In this document: positions 15,532 to 24,537 of the stretch, in pieces
Layout: every line of letters starts with the position of its first letter
Numbering within the stretch: position 1 is the stretch's first letter
DNA from: a virus
Virus record (IMG/VR): IMGVR_UViG_3300025141_011101
Span: 1-49,740 of that record
DNA length: 49,740 nucleotides
Direction: 5' to 3' (one strand)
Program-made: the position numbers and the translations under genes
The notes under the pieces: model-generated
Told to the model about the DNA's origin: nothing
The model's database searches: none
Seen by the model: only the letters and a program-made list of their open reading frames with translations

Positions 15532-18500
15532 CTATTCCGGGGGCCATGGTTCTCCAGCCGACCATGTGCCAGCTTGTATGGCAGCTTCTTTGGCGTTTAT
15601 TTCTGCTTGTATCGTTGCCCAAACCCCCGGAGTATTATATACACCGGGCCAATCAGTAAAACCCAATTCTTCTGGTGTTATGTCATATCGCTCTGCTATT
15701 TGATCTATTTGTTCCCATGTCGTGACTGATTCAAATGCCGCTGTCCCCTCTGCAATTTGTTGAAATTCATTTTGTTGCTGTTGTATTCTAATTGAATCCC
15801 AATCATCTGGCGTGTCAATGATATCAGTCTCCCAGCCTTCAGTATATATCTCCTGTCCCTCTGAGGCTCTTTGCCATGATTCTGGGTCGTTTGGAGCATA
15901 AAATATTATATTAGCAGGACGTCCATGTATATCGGTCAGGAACAGTCCATCGGTAAGTTCAGCGTTATAATCGTAAACGTGTTGAATTATTTCATCATCT
16001 GTGCTGGCAAATATTGATGGATCGGCAAAAAGGTTATTATAGCCAAAAGTGGCTTCTGCATGGTTTATATTAAAGTGCTCAAGCATGGCGCGATCATCAA
16101 GCCCATAAATTGTTGTTCCGCATGAAGCACCTCTTCGACCGGTCTCTACTTTAAACCCTGAATGTGTCCATCTGCAATCTAAAATACTCTCATAAAGCCC
16201 TTCCTCTATAATATTCTCAACCTTAACAATTAAAAAATACCCACCCAAGCCTAATTTGGCTGAAAGAGTTTCTTTGTCCATAACTGTTTGTAGACCCATC
16301 ATGGAGGGATTAATATAAATATATTGACCGGGATAGAACAACGAACTTCCATAAAGTGTAACCGTAGCATTATATCTTTCACGAATTTGACCAAATGTTC
16401 CCTCGCCTAGCGATCCAGCACGCTCCATTCGTGCCTCTCTATTATAATTTTGATCCATTCTGGAAAATTGAATAGTCTTTACTAAGCCCCTATCGCTTCC
16501 AAGATTTAAATGATATATGCCATCTCTAAAATCATTTTGAAGAATTTCTTGATATGGCACGCTACCAAAATCCCTATCATCATTATTAACAATAAAATCA
16601 GGATCTGCAATTATTGGATTATATAGAACAACATGATGATAATCCTCTTCGGTGAGGGCAAGAGATTGGTTTATGCCAACCTCCGTTAATCTAGATGGAA
16701 CATCTCTCAGGTATATTTTTCCATTATGTCTAAGGCGACCCATTCTATTTGTTGGAATATCATATATTTCTACTCCCAAAGCAAGATTCTCTTGCACCAT
16801 TGAATGTTCGCCGCCCGGATCATATAAACATTGTGTAAAAGCAGATAAAAGCAAAGTATTAAAAACACTCCGAATAAATTGTCGAAAGGTATATCTTTGC
16901 CTCATGGGTTCAACAATTTCTTCCAAAAACCACATTCCAAACAACTCAACTGATATTGGTATTTCGGCTAAAGGAATTAACTCACGATTACCATCCAAAT
17001 CTGCTGGATTTTGATAATAAAACGATCCCAAAAGAATTTTAATTCTTTCTCTATCATAATATGTTCCGGCGCTTTCTTGAAAATTACCCGCCCTATCACT
17101 AAAAGGTGCCAACACAGCATCGATCAAATCACCAAAAAACATAAATTCTATTGGAACAACACGTCTGTCATAGTAATCCTCAATTGTCCTCCATTGCACA
17201 TAACGCTGCATTTCTTCTATTCCCTCTTGAAAATCATCCTCGTTCCAATCTTGAGCATTATTTCGACCATGAGGGAGAAGAGACCTGCCAGAATTTGCCC
17301 GTGAAGAAGAAGGCGTTCTTCCTTGGCGAACGAGGCGATCAATATTCAAAAAAGCCGAACCGCCGCCGTTAGCCACTGGGGTATGGGCTGTCATGTCATT
17401 GGTGATCTCCAAAACTGTACTAGATAAAAACCTTCTTGCCCCCAATGACCGCCTTAAATATTCTGCATTAATGTGTTGTGTTGCCGCATCCTCGGGAGGC
17501 TCACCAACAGGTTCAATATTCTCAGGCACCTCTGATTCCCCTGATATACTTGATTCAAATCCCAAACTTGGCGCAGGATCAACCAAAATTCTATAAATTT
17601 TGCCATGCCTGAGTTGCTTTAACAAGTTCGAATAAGCTGTTGCTTTATTAATTCTTTGATAGAATAGTTGTTCTAAAATTCGAGCCTCTCGCTCTTCTTC
17701 TAGTTGCTCTTCAACCCATTCAAAATCTGCTTCAGAACTGATTCCTCTCTGAAGTTCAACATCGGTGCCAGCTTCAGTCTGAAATATAAAGCCCGAATCT
17801 TCTCGTACTGGTTCGTCTCCACATGGCTCAATTGTGCCCCCGTTTTGATAAGCATTAAGCCGACGAATTGAATCTTCCACCTCTTCAACCCTTCTGGGAC
17901 CACCCTCCGTAACGACTTCTCCCGTTCGGATCCGAAGAATATCAGAATCTCTTGATGTAAAAACACCTTCAACGTATGCTTGGTATTCAGCATCAAGTTC
18001 CATAGAACCATCTTGGTTAAAGTTAAGATTGTGTTTCAATAAGGTTAAAAACATTATTTTTTGATTAGTTTGCAGCACTCTTTGAATTTCATCGAAATTA
18101 GGGAATAAAGATCTTTGATTGCTTGGTACCGCCCAGCCGACAATGATTTTAATTCTAAAATAGCGTGGATTGTAAATTCTAGTATCGGGCGAGTTAATTT
18201 CTAGTTGTTCTATGGGCTCGGGCAAAACTAGTTCACTGAACCTATACTTTCCTCCTCGGTCAATTTGACCCTGAACTTCATATGCCGGCTGATCTCTTTC
18301 TTGATGAAACTCGTTAATATCATTGAAGTGCAATTTTAAGTTTGCTTTGATATTGTTTTCGACTTCTGCAGGATTGACACCCAAGAATTCCCAATTAAAA
18401 CTTTTTATACCAACGCCGCCGCCGCGACCTCTGCGGCTTTGTGTTATCTGAGTTAGTTTTTCGGCAGAAAGAGAAGAATCAAAACCAAACTCAATCTGTC

Positions 18501-19131
18501 GACCTCCAACACCGCGACGGGCAGATTGGATGTCGGGATAGATAATCTTAAAAATTCTTACTTGAGGCACCAAAAGAGAAAGCTGATAAGGTTTTAAATC
18601 AAATAACTTTTCAATATTCTCTTTTGAAACAAAGCGTGAAGTTAATAAAGCTGGATCTGCGTTTACTGACAGTACATGTTTTGGTATGGAAGAATCTACC
18701 CTATCATCATAGTTAGTTCCCAGCCTTACAATGTTTCTTATATGTTGTATGTTATAGGCTAAAAAACATTGTTTTTGAAACCTTACTTCATCAGCAAGTT
18801 CAGCATTTTCGAATTCTGTATATTCGAACTCAGAACGAACTGCAGTGACCGCGGCCCCTTCCAAATTGGCAATGTCGGGGGGGGCGAGGTTTTCATCTCG
18901 CAGGTGAGGGGGAAGAATGCCAGCGAATGCCTGTCGAACCTGTCCTTCGGGGATGGGGCGGATTCCTCCGGCTTCATCGATCTCTTGCAGGCGACGTTCC
19001 AATTGACTGAATGTCCGGGCAGGTGTCCGATCAGCAGGGGCAGGGGTCAGTATCTCATCTTCTTCTTGTCCACCGAAAGCGGGGAGAATAAAGATTAAAA
19101 ATAAAATTATTATGAATAATGACTCCATCAT
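15532..19131 (-). CDS. Large tail/baseplate structural protein with signal-like N terminus
   Basis: 1199 residues, the largest gene in the window. The start MMESLFIIILFLIFILPAFGGQEE is a hydrophobic helix followed by a small-residue site, like a signal peptide or anchor. The ribosome site before ATGATG is weak, so a later start cannot be excluded, but no better one is visible. The body is rich in Glu, Arg, Ile and Tyr with many beta-type stretches and a glycine-arginine patch (RRGRGGGVG near 240). The order after tape measure, gp48/54-like and gp53-like genes makes a baseplate wedge or hub component likely. I recognise no catalytic motif. Confidence 0.6.
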   Translation of the reverse strand: MMESLFIIILFLIFILPAFGGQEEDEILTPAPADRTPARTFSQLERRLQEIDEAGGIRPIPEGQVRQAFAGILPPHLRDENLAPPDIANLEGAAVTAVRSEFEYTEFENAELADEVRFQKQCFLAYNIQHIRNIVRLGTNYDDRVDSSIPKHVLSVNADPALLTSRFVSKENIEKLFDLKPYQLSLLVPQVRIFKIIYPDIQSARRGVGGRQIEFGFDSSLSAEKLTQITQSRRGRGGGVGIKSFNWEFLGVNPAEVENNIKANLKLHFNDINEFHQERDQPAYEVQGQIDRGGKYRFSELVLPEPIEQLEINSPDTRIYNPRYFRIKIIVGWAVPSNQRSLFPNFDEIQRVLQTNQKIMFLTLLKHNLNFNQDGSMELDAEYQAYVEGVFTSRDSDILRIRTGEVVTEGGPRRVEEVEDSIRRLNAYQNGGTIEPCGDEPVREDSGFIFQTEAGTDVELQRGISSEADFEWVEEQLEEEREARILEQLFYQRINKATAYSNLLKQLRHGKIYRILVDPAPSLGFESSISGESEVPENIEPVGEPPEDAATQHINAEYLRRSLGARRFLSSTVLEITNDMTAHTPVANGGGSAFLNIDRLVRQGRTPSSSRANSGRSLLPHGRNNAQDWNEDDFQEGIEEMQRYVQWRTIEDYYDRRVVPIEFMFFGDLIDAVLAPFSDRAGNFQESAGTYYDRERIKILLGSFYYQNPADLDGNRELIPLAEIPISVELFGMWFLEEIVEPMRQRYTFRQFIRSVFNTLLLSAFTQCLYDPGGEHSMVQENLALGVEIYDIPTNRMGRLRHNGKIYLRDVPSRLTEVGINQSLALTEEDYHHVVLYNPIIADPDFIVNNDDRDFGSVPYQEILQNDFRDGIYHLNLGSDRGLVKTIQFSRMDQNYNREARMERAGSLGEGTFGQIRERYNATVTLYGSSLFYPGQYIYINPSMMGLQTVMDKETLSAKLGLGGYFLIVKVENIIEEGLYESILDCRWTHSGFKVETGRRGASCGTTIYGLDDRAMLEHFNINHAEATFGYNNLFADPSIFASTDDEIIQHVYDYNAELTDGLFLTDIHGRPANIIFYAPNDPESWQRASEGQEIYTEGWETDIIDTPDDWDSIRIQQQQNEFQQIAEGTAAFESVTTWEQIDQIAERYDITPEELGFTDWPGVYNTPGVWATIQAEINAKEAAIQAGTWSAGEPWPPE

Positions 19132-19132
19132 T

Positions 19133-19474
19133 CTAGAAAACTCTCATATACGAAAGCGCAACCTCTAATGGAAATGGAACATGGATTACATCACCCAGCT
19201 TTATATGTGCCTCTGTTGGTTTCTGATTGTACCAAGCAACAATCCACCACAGGCGGGAATCTCCATAGTGTTCATGCGCCAATTTATAATATCTGTCACC
19301 AAATTTCCAAATATGCCTAAGTGTGCTTATGCTTTTGTTTTGTTCCAATGTTGGATACGTCATTCTTGGCGTATTGTAGTGTTTGATAAAGTTCACCCCT
19401 CTAGGATCAAAAATATCTTGATACATTGATCTGGAGTTTCTAAAAATTTTTCTATCTACATATCTCTTAGACAT
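19133..19474 (-). CDS. Baseplate wedge protein gp53-like (LysM-like)
   Basis: 113 residues. The C-terminal half reads HIWKFGDRYYKLAHEHYGDSRLWWIVAWYNQKP then IKLGDVIHVPFP, the pattern of a LysM-like fold (GDRLxxLAxxxYGDxxLWWxIAxxN...LxxGxxLxIP). T4 gp53 and P2 gpX share this baseplate role, clamping wedges together. The gene follows the tail-tube-cap-like gene and precedes the large structural protein, the usual place for gp53. It begins at ATG with GGAG seven bases upstream. Confidence 0.8.
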   Translation of the reverse strand: MSKRYVDRKIFRNSRSMYQDIFDPRGVNFIKHYNTPRMTYPTLEQNKSISTLRHIWKFGDRYYKLAHEHYGDSRLWWIVAWYNQKPTEAHIKLGDVIHVPFPLEVALSYMRVF

Positions 19475-19491
19475 TTATAAATCTCCAAATT

Positions 19492-20379
19492 TTATTCCCC
19501 CCCTGACCGAGGGATACTTGATGCTGCCCAAGTTAACATTGGGAATTCCGCACTTGTTCCGGGCTTAAGGGGATCAAAGCGTGAAAAGAATTCCCGACTT
19601 CCGCGTCGGACCCTTTCTGCTCCAGTTATCTCTTCTTCCGCAACGGCTGCCTGCGCTTGCTCAAGTGTATTGGAAGCTATGTTTCCAAGAACCGTCTCGA
19701 ACTCTTCAATGCTGTCTGTTTCCTCGAAGCCAGTTGTTCCGGCATATGGAAAATCAGAGTTGCTTGCCCCATTAATATCGAATCCAAGATCGTGTGTGTG
19801 GAAGACTGTATAATTACAACTAAATCTATTAACTTTTGGAAAAACAACACCAGCGCCGCCTTCCTCTGGATGGTGGAAAACACCCACTTCAAAATCAGGA
19901 TCATATGTTATCCCATCTAGTTTTCCTACCAATTCCTGTGCCTCGTTGCCGATTGCCCCCTGACCAAGATGGCCAGCATTCCTAATAAGATTTCCAAACC
20001 TTATCGCCAACAACGGAGCTGCAACCATAGATGTGGCAGAGAAGCTGGAATTTACAGCCGTTCTTTCATAAACAGGATATAAAAATTGAATCAATCTTCG
20101 ACTATTTTCGAAATTATATTTAGCCTCATCAAAGCTTGCGGCTACAACATCAAAGCTAAAAGAGATGTTTCTTCTTGTTCCTTGAAATGTCGAAATCGGA
20201 TCCATTCGTCCATAAACAGTTGTATCGTTCCAATCGCTCGTATATTGGTCTTTAAAGTCCGTTATAAAGGCTTTAAATTTTGCTACTTTATCTGTAGGAA
20301 TATGTCTAAAACTTATATACATCCCATATGTCTGGGCATATATATTTGATTCATCAAAACTTCCTATTTCGAAAGGCAT
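19492..20379 (-). CDS. Baseplate tail-tube cap / tube initiator protein (gp48/gp54 or gpU-like)
   Basis: 295 residues. SDWNDTTVYGRMDPISTFQGTRRNISFSFDVVAASFDEAKYN followed by RRLIQFLYPVYE and PLLAIRFGNLI is a pattern conserved next to tape measure genes in many myophages, where the protein links tube and baseplate. It comes directly after the tape measure gene in transcription order and before the gp53-like gene, as gp48 and gp54 do in T4. The start has GGAGGAG upstream. The assignment to gp48 versus gp54 is not resolved. Confidence 0.65.
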   Translation of the reverse strand: MPFEIGSFDESNIYAQTYGMYISFRHIPTDKVAKFKAFITDFKDQYTSDWNDTTVYGRMDPISTFQGTRRNISFSFDVVAASFDEAKYNFENSRRLIQFLYPVYERTAVNSSFSATSMVAAPLLAIRFGNLIRNAGHLGQGAIGNEAQELVGKLDGITYDPDFEVGVFHHPEEGGAGVVFPKVNRFSCNYTVFHTHDLGFDINGASNSDFPYAGTTGFEETDSIEEFETVLGNIASNTLEQAQAAVAEEEITGAERVRRGSREFFSRFDPLKPGTSAEFPMLTWAASSIPRSGGE

Positions 20380-20396
20380 ATCAGTACTCCTCCATA

Positions 20397-22457
20397 CTAA
20401 ACATTGGACATATTTATAGCCATTTCCCTATTAATGACACTCTTTGTTGCTCTCGCCATCTCTCTTCCATTAAGCTGAAGAACAATATCTTGTCCCCCGC
20501 CGGCAGCTTGTTTTCTTGAACTTTCTTCTGTTGCTTTAATCAACCTCTCAAGCTGTGGAGACATTCTTCCACTTTCCATTCTTGCCGAGGCGTTTCCCGT
20601 CGCGGCGGATGATAATAAGCTGTTCGCTCTAAGTGTAGAAGTTGTCGCAGACGCTGCTGCTGTAAAATTAGCCATGTTATCTGCAGCAATTCCTATATAT
20701 TCCGGAAATGTCGGGGAGTGACCTATTGTAAAAATATTACTAATCCATTGCAAACTATCTTTTACTTTCTTCATAATATCGTCCCAATGATTAAAAGCAT
20801 AAGTAATCGCAGTAACTGCCAATATAATTTTACCCACCGGGGTTAATAATAGCCATGCAGCTATGGTGATCCCAGCGAGCCAACTTGCAATTGGATTGCC
20901 AGTTATAAGGCTAACAATACCGGACAGCGCCTGCATTACCTCTTTTAATACTAGAACAATTGGTCTTATCGTAATAGCAAAACTATTCATAACATTTTGC
21001 ATTGTCTCAAAAACAGATTGAGCTTCTATTGCTCTATCATGCAGTTCTTTCTGGGCTGCAGCATTTGCCTCCGCTGCCGATTGAGCACGATCATATTCCG
21101 ATAGGGTCATCCCAAAAATTCTATTTGCCTCGGACATATCACTAATTCCAGCGGCTGAAGCCACCGCTTGTTTTTCAAACCTGCCCATCTCTTCCCAGCT
21201 TCTACCAGTAAGACTTACCGACTCTATAAGCATTCGAATTCTTTCTTCTTCGTTTGCGTTTAATAGTTCAATTGAGTTTAGATAAGGACCGCCCAACATT
21301 GCATTGAGCCTACCGGCTGATTCTGCTGCGGATTCAAAAGTATCATATTGCGCTGCAATCCCAATGAGGTTTCCCACCGCAATGCCCGTAGCTTTTGAGG
21401 CACCTTCAAGTTCAATAAAGATATCAATCGCCTCAGAGCCCCATTTAGCTAGCTGGGGAGCGGTGGCTGATAATTCCTGCATTAATCTAGCTGGTGGCAC
21501 TCCGATTCTTTCTGCTGTATTGATCAATTCCTCTGACATATCAGCAGCTTCTAAAGCGCTCATTCCCAAGGATCTGGTCATATAATCCATTGCTTGAGCC
21601 GCAGAGTCAGTTGAAATTCCCAACTCACTCATCAATGCGGTTGTTTCAAGGAGTCTGGATTGAACTCTCGGAGCCAACGTCGAAAACGCAGACATTTCAA
21701 TATATAAAGAACCGGCAGCAGCAGTGGCTTCCTCTATCGAAACACCAAGAGCGCGGTTGTTTACAAACGTATCCTGAATCATGGTGTCATAGCCACTGGT
21801 AGCACCTGTTGCTCTTATAAATGAAGACATCGCCTCATCTTGTGCTCCAGCCACTGCAATAGTTGCTTCCACCAATTTCATCATTCCTGAGCCGAGAATA
21901 TTTGTAGCCGAAAAGAGGTCGCTAGTGCTGGCACGAACTTTTGTTAGTGTTTTGGAAAATCCTTCTCCCTTTGAAGCTCCCTGAATAAAACTACCGAGAA
22001 TCGTATCTTTCCACTTTTCAGTAACTCCAGTTATCCCCGAGAGTGCTTCAGTTGTGCGCTCTGCTGCCCTGTCCGACATGGCAATTTGCTTAGCAAGCTC
22101 TTCTGTTTTCTTCTTTTCCTCTGCAAGGAATCTTGCTTGCACCGCAATTGCTTTCTTAAGCTGGTCGGTTTGCTCTTGTGTACTTTCATTGGTACTGAGT
22201 GCTATAGCTAAAGCTTTCTGTTTATTTCTTAAATCTTCTGCGCCCAAGCTGACGGCATTTTGGCGAAGCTCTATATCATATTGATTTTGAAGTTTTAATT
22301 TTTCATTTAAGCTGTCTTGCTGCTTGATTTCTTGTCTTTTAATTTCAAGTCGAGCTTTCTGCAACTGTAGGTTTACTTTATCATCAGCGCTTGCAATGGC
22401 TGGCAAAATAAAAACAAAAACAAGTAAACATATTGGTATTATTAATAACATTTCCAT
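20397..22457 (-). CDS. Tail tape measure protein
   Basis: 686 residues. A hydrophobic, signal-like N terminus (MEMLLIIPICLLVFVFILPAIASADD) leads to a long coiled coil (28-130), then a helical body with repeats typical of tape measures (MSEL..., LGMSALEAADMSEELI..., TAPQLAKWGSEA). Two membrane-like helices lie near 535-575 (WLAGITIAAWLLLTPVGKIILAVTAITYAF). At about 1.5 angstrom per residue this gives a tail near 100 nm. It lies between the assembly-chaperone genes and the tube cap gene. T4 gp29 holds the same place. The signal-like start is unusual for a protein that assembles in the cytoplasm. Confidence 0.85.
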   Translation of the reverse strand: MEMLLIIPICLLVFVFILPAIASADDKVNLQLQKARLEIKRQEIKQQDSLNEKLKLQNQYDIELRQNAVSLGAEDLRNKQKALAIALSTNESTQEQTDQLKKAIAVQARFLAEEKKKTEELAKQIAMSDRAAERTTEALSGITGVTEKWKDTILGSFIQGASKGEGFSKTLTKVRASTSDLFSATNILGSGMMKLVEATIAVAGAQDEAMSSFIRATGATSGYDTMIQDTFVNNRALGVSIEEATAAAGSLYIEMSAFSTLAPRVQSRLLETTALMSELGISTDSAAQAMDYMTRSLGMSALEAADMSEELINTAERIGVPPARLMQELSATAPQLAKWGSEAIDIFIELEGASKATGIAVGNLIGIAAQYDTFESAAESAGRLNAMLGGPYLNSIELLNANEEERIRMLIESVSLTGRSWEEMGRFEKQAVASAAGISDMSEANRIFGMTLSEYDRAQSAAEANAAAQKELHDRAIEAQSVFETMQNVMNSFAITIRPIVLVLKEVMQALSGIVSLITGNPIASWLAGITIAAWLLLTPVGKIILAVTAITYAFNHWDDIMKKVKDSLQWISNIFTIGHSPTFPEYIGIAADNMANFTAAASATTSTLRANSLLSSAATGNASARMESGRMSPQLERLIKATEESSRKQAAGGGQDIVLQLNGREMARATKSVINREMAINMSNV

Positions 22458-22474
22458 TTAAAGAATTATTTTCC

Positions 22475-22798
22475 TTATTTAAAGGGCCACTTGATTCCAG
22501 TCTTTCTTTGAAACTGAGAAATTGAAGAGTCCAAAGAGGCTTTACTTTTATATGTCTTTGGATTATCAAGACCAAGTTTTTTAAAATTTTCAATATATTT
22601 TTTTTCTGCGCCCAAAGTACTCAAAAACGAACGAACATCAGAGGGATTTCCCTTGAGTTGAACAGGGAGTTCATATTTTCCAAAAACACCCCTCAAGATA
22701 GTCTTGATACCCCATCCCAATGAATGAAGAAAACTTTCTTCAAGATCTTCATTTTTTAATTTTTCTAAATCAATAATAACTGGTGATAAATCATTCAT
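22475..22798 (-). CDS. Small conserved tail-region protein, function unknown
   Basis: 107 residues. The end reads KKLGLDNPKTYKSKASLDSSISQFQRKTGIKWPFK, a pattern I recall from small proteins beside tape measure genes, but no function is known to me. A good ribosome site (GAGGAG) is nine bases before the ATG. It starts after the terminator at 22836-22863 and ends 17 bases before the tape measure ATG. Confidence 0.6.
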   Translation of the reverse strand: MNDLSPVIIDLEKLKNEDLEESFLHSLGWGIKTILRGVFGKYELPVQLKGNPSDVRSFLSTLGAEKKYIENFKKLGLDNPKTYKSKASLDSSISQFQRKTGIKWPFK

Positions 22799-22835
22799 AC
22801 GCCACTCTCCTCTTTAAACTAATTAGTAATGAGCA

Positions 22836-22863
22836 ATAAAAAAGCTGGGAGAAGCCCAGCTTT
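22836..22863 (-). terminator. Rho-independent terminator after the tube/assembly gene unit
   Basis: Minus strand stem AAAGCTGGG / CCCAGCTTT with a 5-base CTTCT loop and a T6 tract. It separates the sheath-tube-gp26 unit from the tape measure unit. Confidence 0.85.
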
Positions 22864-22867
22864 AATA

Positions 22868-23083
22868 TTAATGTTTACTTTTCTTTGATTTTTCTATTTG
22901 TTCTTTTTCATCTTGGAATTGTTTTGCCAAGCGCTCAACAAACCAATGTCTTAGACCGACTGGGAGGTTATAAGCTTCTATAAAGCTCCAACCACCATGA
23001 TATTTGAGCATAAAAAACTGCTCATAAACCTGCTCCATGTAATTATCACTTAGGCCAAAAAAACGTTGCGCCAAACGGCACAT
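22868..23083 (-). CDS. Tail assembly protein, second reading frame (gp51-like); may be a frameshift extension
   Basis: 71 residues if started at ATG 23083, with FFGLSDNYMEQVYEQFFMLKYHGGW, then EAYNLPVGLRHWFVERLAKQF and a Lys-rich tail. It overlaps the gp26-like gene by 38 bases in the +1 frame. The first eight residues come from the overlap, while the conserved-looking part starts exactly at a T7 run, so it may be made as an extension of the gp26-like protein. An AGGGG-like site before the ATG also allows separate initiation. T4 gp51 acts with gp26 in baseplate hub assembly. Confidence 0.6.
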   Translation of the reverse strand: MCRLAQRFFGLSDNYMEQVYEQFFMLKYHGGWSFIEAYNLPVGLRHWFVERLAKQFQDEKEQIEKSKKSKH

Positions 23084-23912
23084 CTACCCCCCCCTCGTGC
23101 CCACAATCTGGACAAACGAAGTCTTGCGTGAGATCGATATTTGGAATTATTTGCTGATATGTGCTCCTTAAGTTTTTAGAATCCAGCGCTGGCATGTGTT
23201 GAATGAAAGATTCAATATATTGATGATCGGAATTTCCATTAACTGAAACTATCATTAATCGAAGCTGATTTGTTAAATTTGTCTCTGGAAGTTTCTTTTT
23301 CCTTCGAGATTCCATCAAAGTAATAAGTTTCTTTTCTTCTTTACTTGTTAGTAATTTAACTTCAACATCTACTTTTGATTTCTCTAAGTAAACGACAAAT
23401 GTGTTATTATCTGTCTTCCTTACTCCCAATTCTGCATAATTGTCAAATTCTGTAACGTTGCACTCATTCAAGTCGAATACATATTCAGTAGAAGAATTAC
23501 ATGAAGGACATGGCACTTGAACTTGATAAGCGGCACCGTAACCAGTAACTCTAGAAGCAACAATAATTGCATTTTTATCACCAATTAATAGTTCATCAAT
23601 TCTGATGGATCGGTCAACAACAATATTTTGAAGAAATCTATCTATTGCCAGTCCTTTTTGCAATAATGTTCTGGATGTTAAAATATCTTCATCCTTCGCC
23701 GTCATGTGGCGGATTTCGACGGTATCCTTCTTATGTAAAGGATGCTCCTCTGGATAATACACTCCCTTCGAAGGAAGGTCTATGATTTCTGTTGGAGTTA
23801 CAAATTGTAATGTTTGCGGATTAGGAAAGTTTTCGTTTTGCTCATGTGCTTGTGGAATGGGCGCATCTTGACCGCGATTGGTTGCGCCCAATCGATCTTG
23901 GTTGTTTCTCAC
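23046..23912 (-). CDS. gp26-like baseplate hub / tail assembly protein
   Basis: 288 residues from a GTG with GAGG upstream. TEIIDLPSKGVYYPEEHPLHKKDTVEIRHMTAKDEDILTSRTLL, then IDELLIGDKNAIIVASRVTGYGAAYQVQVPCPSC is the T4 gp26 family core. Two CxxC pairs (CPSC near 136, CPDC near 269) suggest a bound zinc. In T4-like phages this protein is needed for hub or tail assembly and is a good candidate tail assembly chaperone because it lies between the tube and tape measure genes. The stop (TGA at 23046-23048) comes just after a T7 run; see the finding on frameshifting. Confidence 0.8.
   Translation of the reverse strand: MRNNQDRLGATNRGQDAPIPQAHEQNENFPNPQTLQFVTPTEIIDLPSKGVYYPEEHPLHKKDTVEIRHMTAKDEDILTSRTLLQKGLAIDRFLQNIVVDRSIRIDELLIGDKNAIIVASRVTGYGAAYQVQVPCPSCNSSTEYVFDLNECNVTEFDNYAELGVRKTDNNTFVVYLEKSKVDVEVKLLTSKEEKKLITLMESRRKKKLPETNLTNQLRLMIVSVNGNSDHQYIESFIQHMPALDSKNLRSTYQQIIPNIDLTQDFVCPDCGHEGGVDVPFGATFFWPK
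23057..23063 (-). promoter_or_regulatory. Candidate programmed frameshift site (T7)
   Basis: On the minus strand the gp26-like frame reads ACG TTT TTT TGG CCT AAG TGA. A +1 (or -2) slip on the T7 run enters the overlapping frame at GGC CTA AGT (Gly-Leu-Ser) and continues for about 60 residues. A G8 run lies 20 bases upstream. Confidence 0.45.
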
Positions 23913-23937
23913 AGTTTACCTCATTGACTAAGAGTTC

Positions 23938-24471
23938 TTATAGTGGTATTGTTCCACCTTGGGCTTGGATTTTGAAATAATCATACCTTAAAACCAAATC
24001 GATGGTAACTAAATCGTCACTTTCATAATCTAATTGGGAATGTTTGCATGATTTTATCCAAGTATTCTTTAATAAATATTCCTCTAGCGGATCTCCTTCG
24101 GGGGTTAAATGGCGGATCATAACCTGTCCCAAGCCTGCACCTTGAACCATTCCTTGCTTAGAAACTGTTGCTTGGTTAATTTCTGCTTCATCAGGTCGAA
24201 TATATCCCGCTTTACGCAAGAGATTCCACATAACAATAGAGCCATTGGGTTCTACTGAATCCACAAGAGAAACATTAATTTCATCGTAAGTAATCCTTCC
24301 GGGATAATAAAATGTATGATTTAAAAATTGGTGCGTGGACTCACCGAAAGACCAGCTTGGCTTATCAACCTTCTTGATCATCCATTCTTGAATGCCGTCT
24401 GCACTCCCGAAACTCATAGTCCACCTATAAGCTCGTTTAGGTTCTAAACTTGGTTCTGCCCAAAATGCCAT
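23938..24471 (-). CDS. Tail tube protein (gp19-like)
   Basis: 177 residues with AAAGGAG upstream of the ATG. KRAYRWTMSFG, KKVDKPSW, FYYPGRITYDEINVSLVDSVEP and VTIDLVLRYDYFKI match the gp19 tube fold (two short sheets joined by a helix and a loop). It lies between sheath and the gp26-like gene, the standard myophage order. It polymerises on the baseplate to make the channel for DNA. Confidence 0.9.
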   Translation of the reverse strand: MAFWAEPSLEPKRAYRWTMSFGSADGIQEWMIKKVDKPSWSFGESTHQFLNHTFYYPGRITYDEINVSLVDSVEPNGSIVMWNLLRKAGYIRPDEAEINQATVSKQGMVQGAGLGQVMIRHLTPEGDPLEEYLLKNTWIKSCKHSQLDYESDDLVTIDLVLRYDYFKIQAQGGTIPL

Positions 24472-24537
24472 TTATTTTATCTCCTTTATCAAACTACTAA
24501 TCTATAATAACTAGTCCATTCATAAAAATTTTATTCT

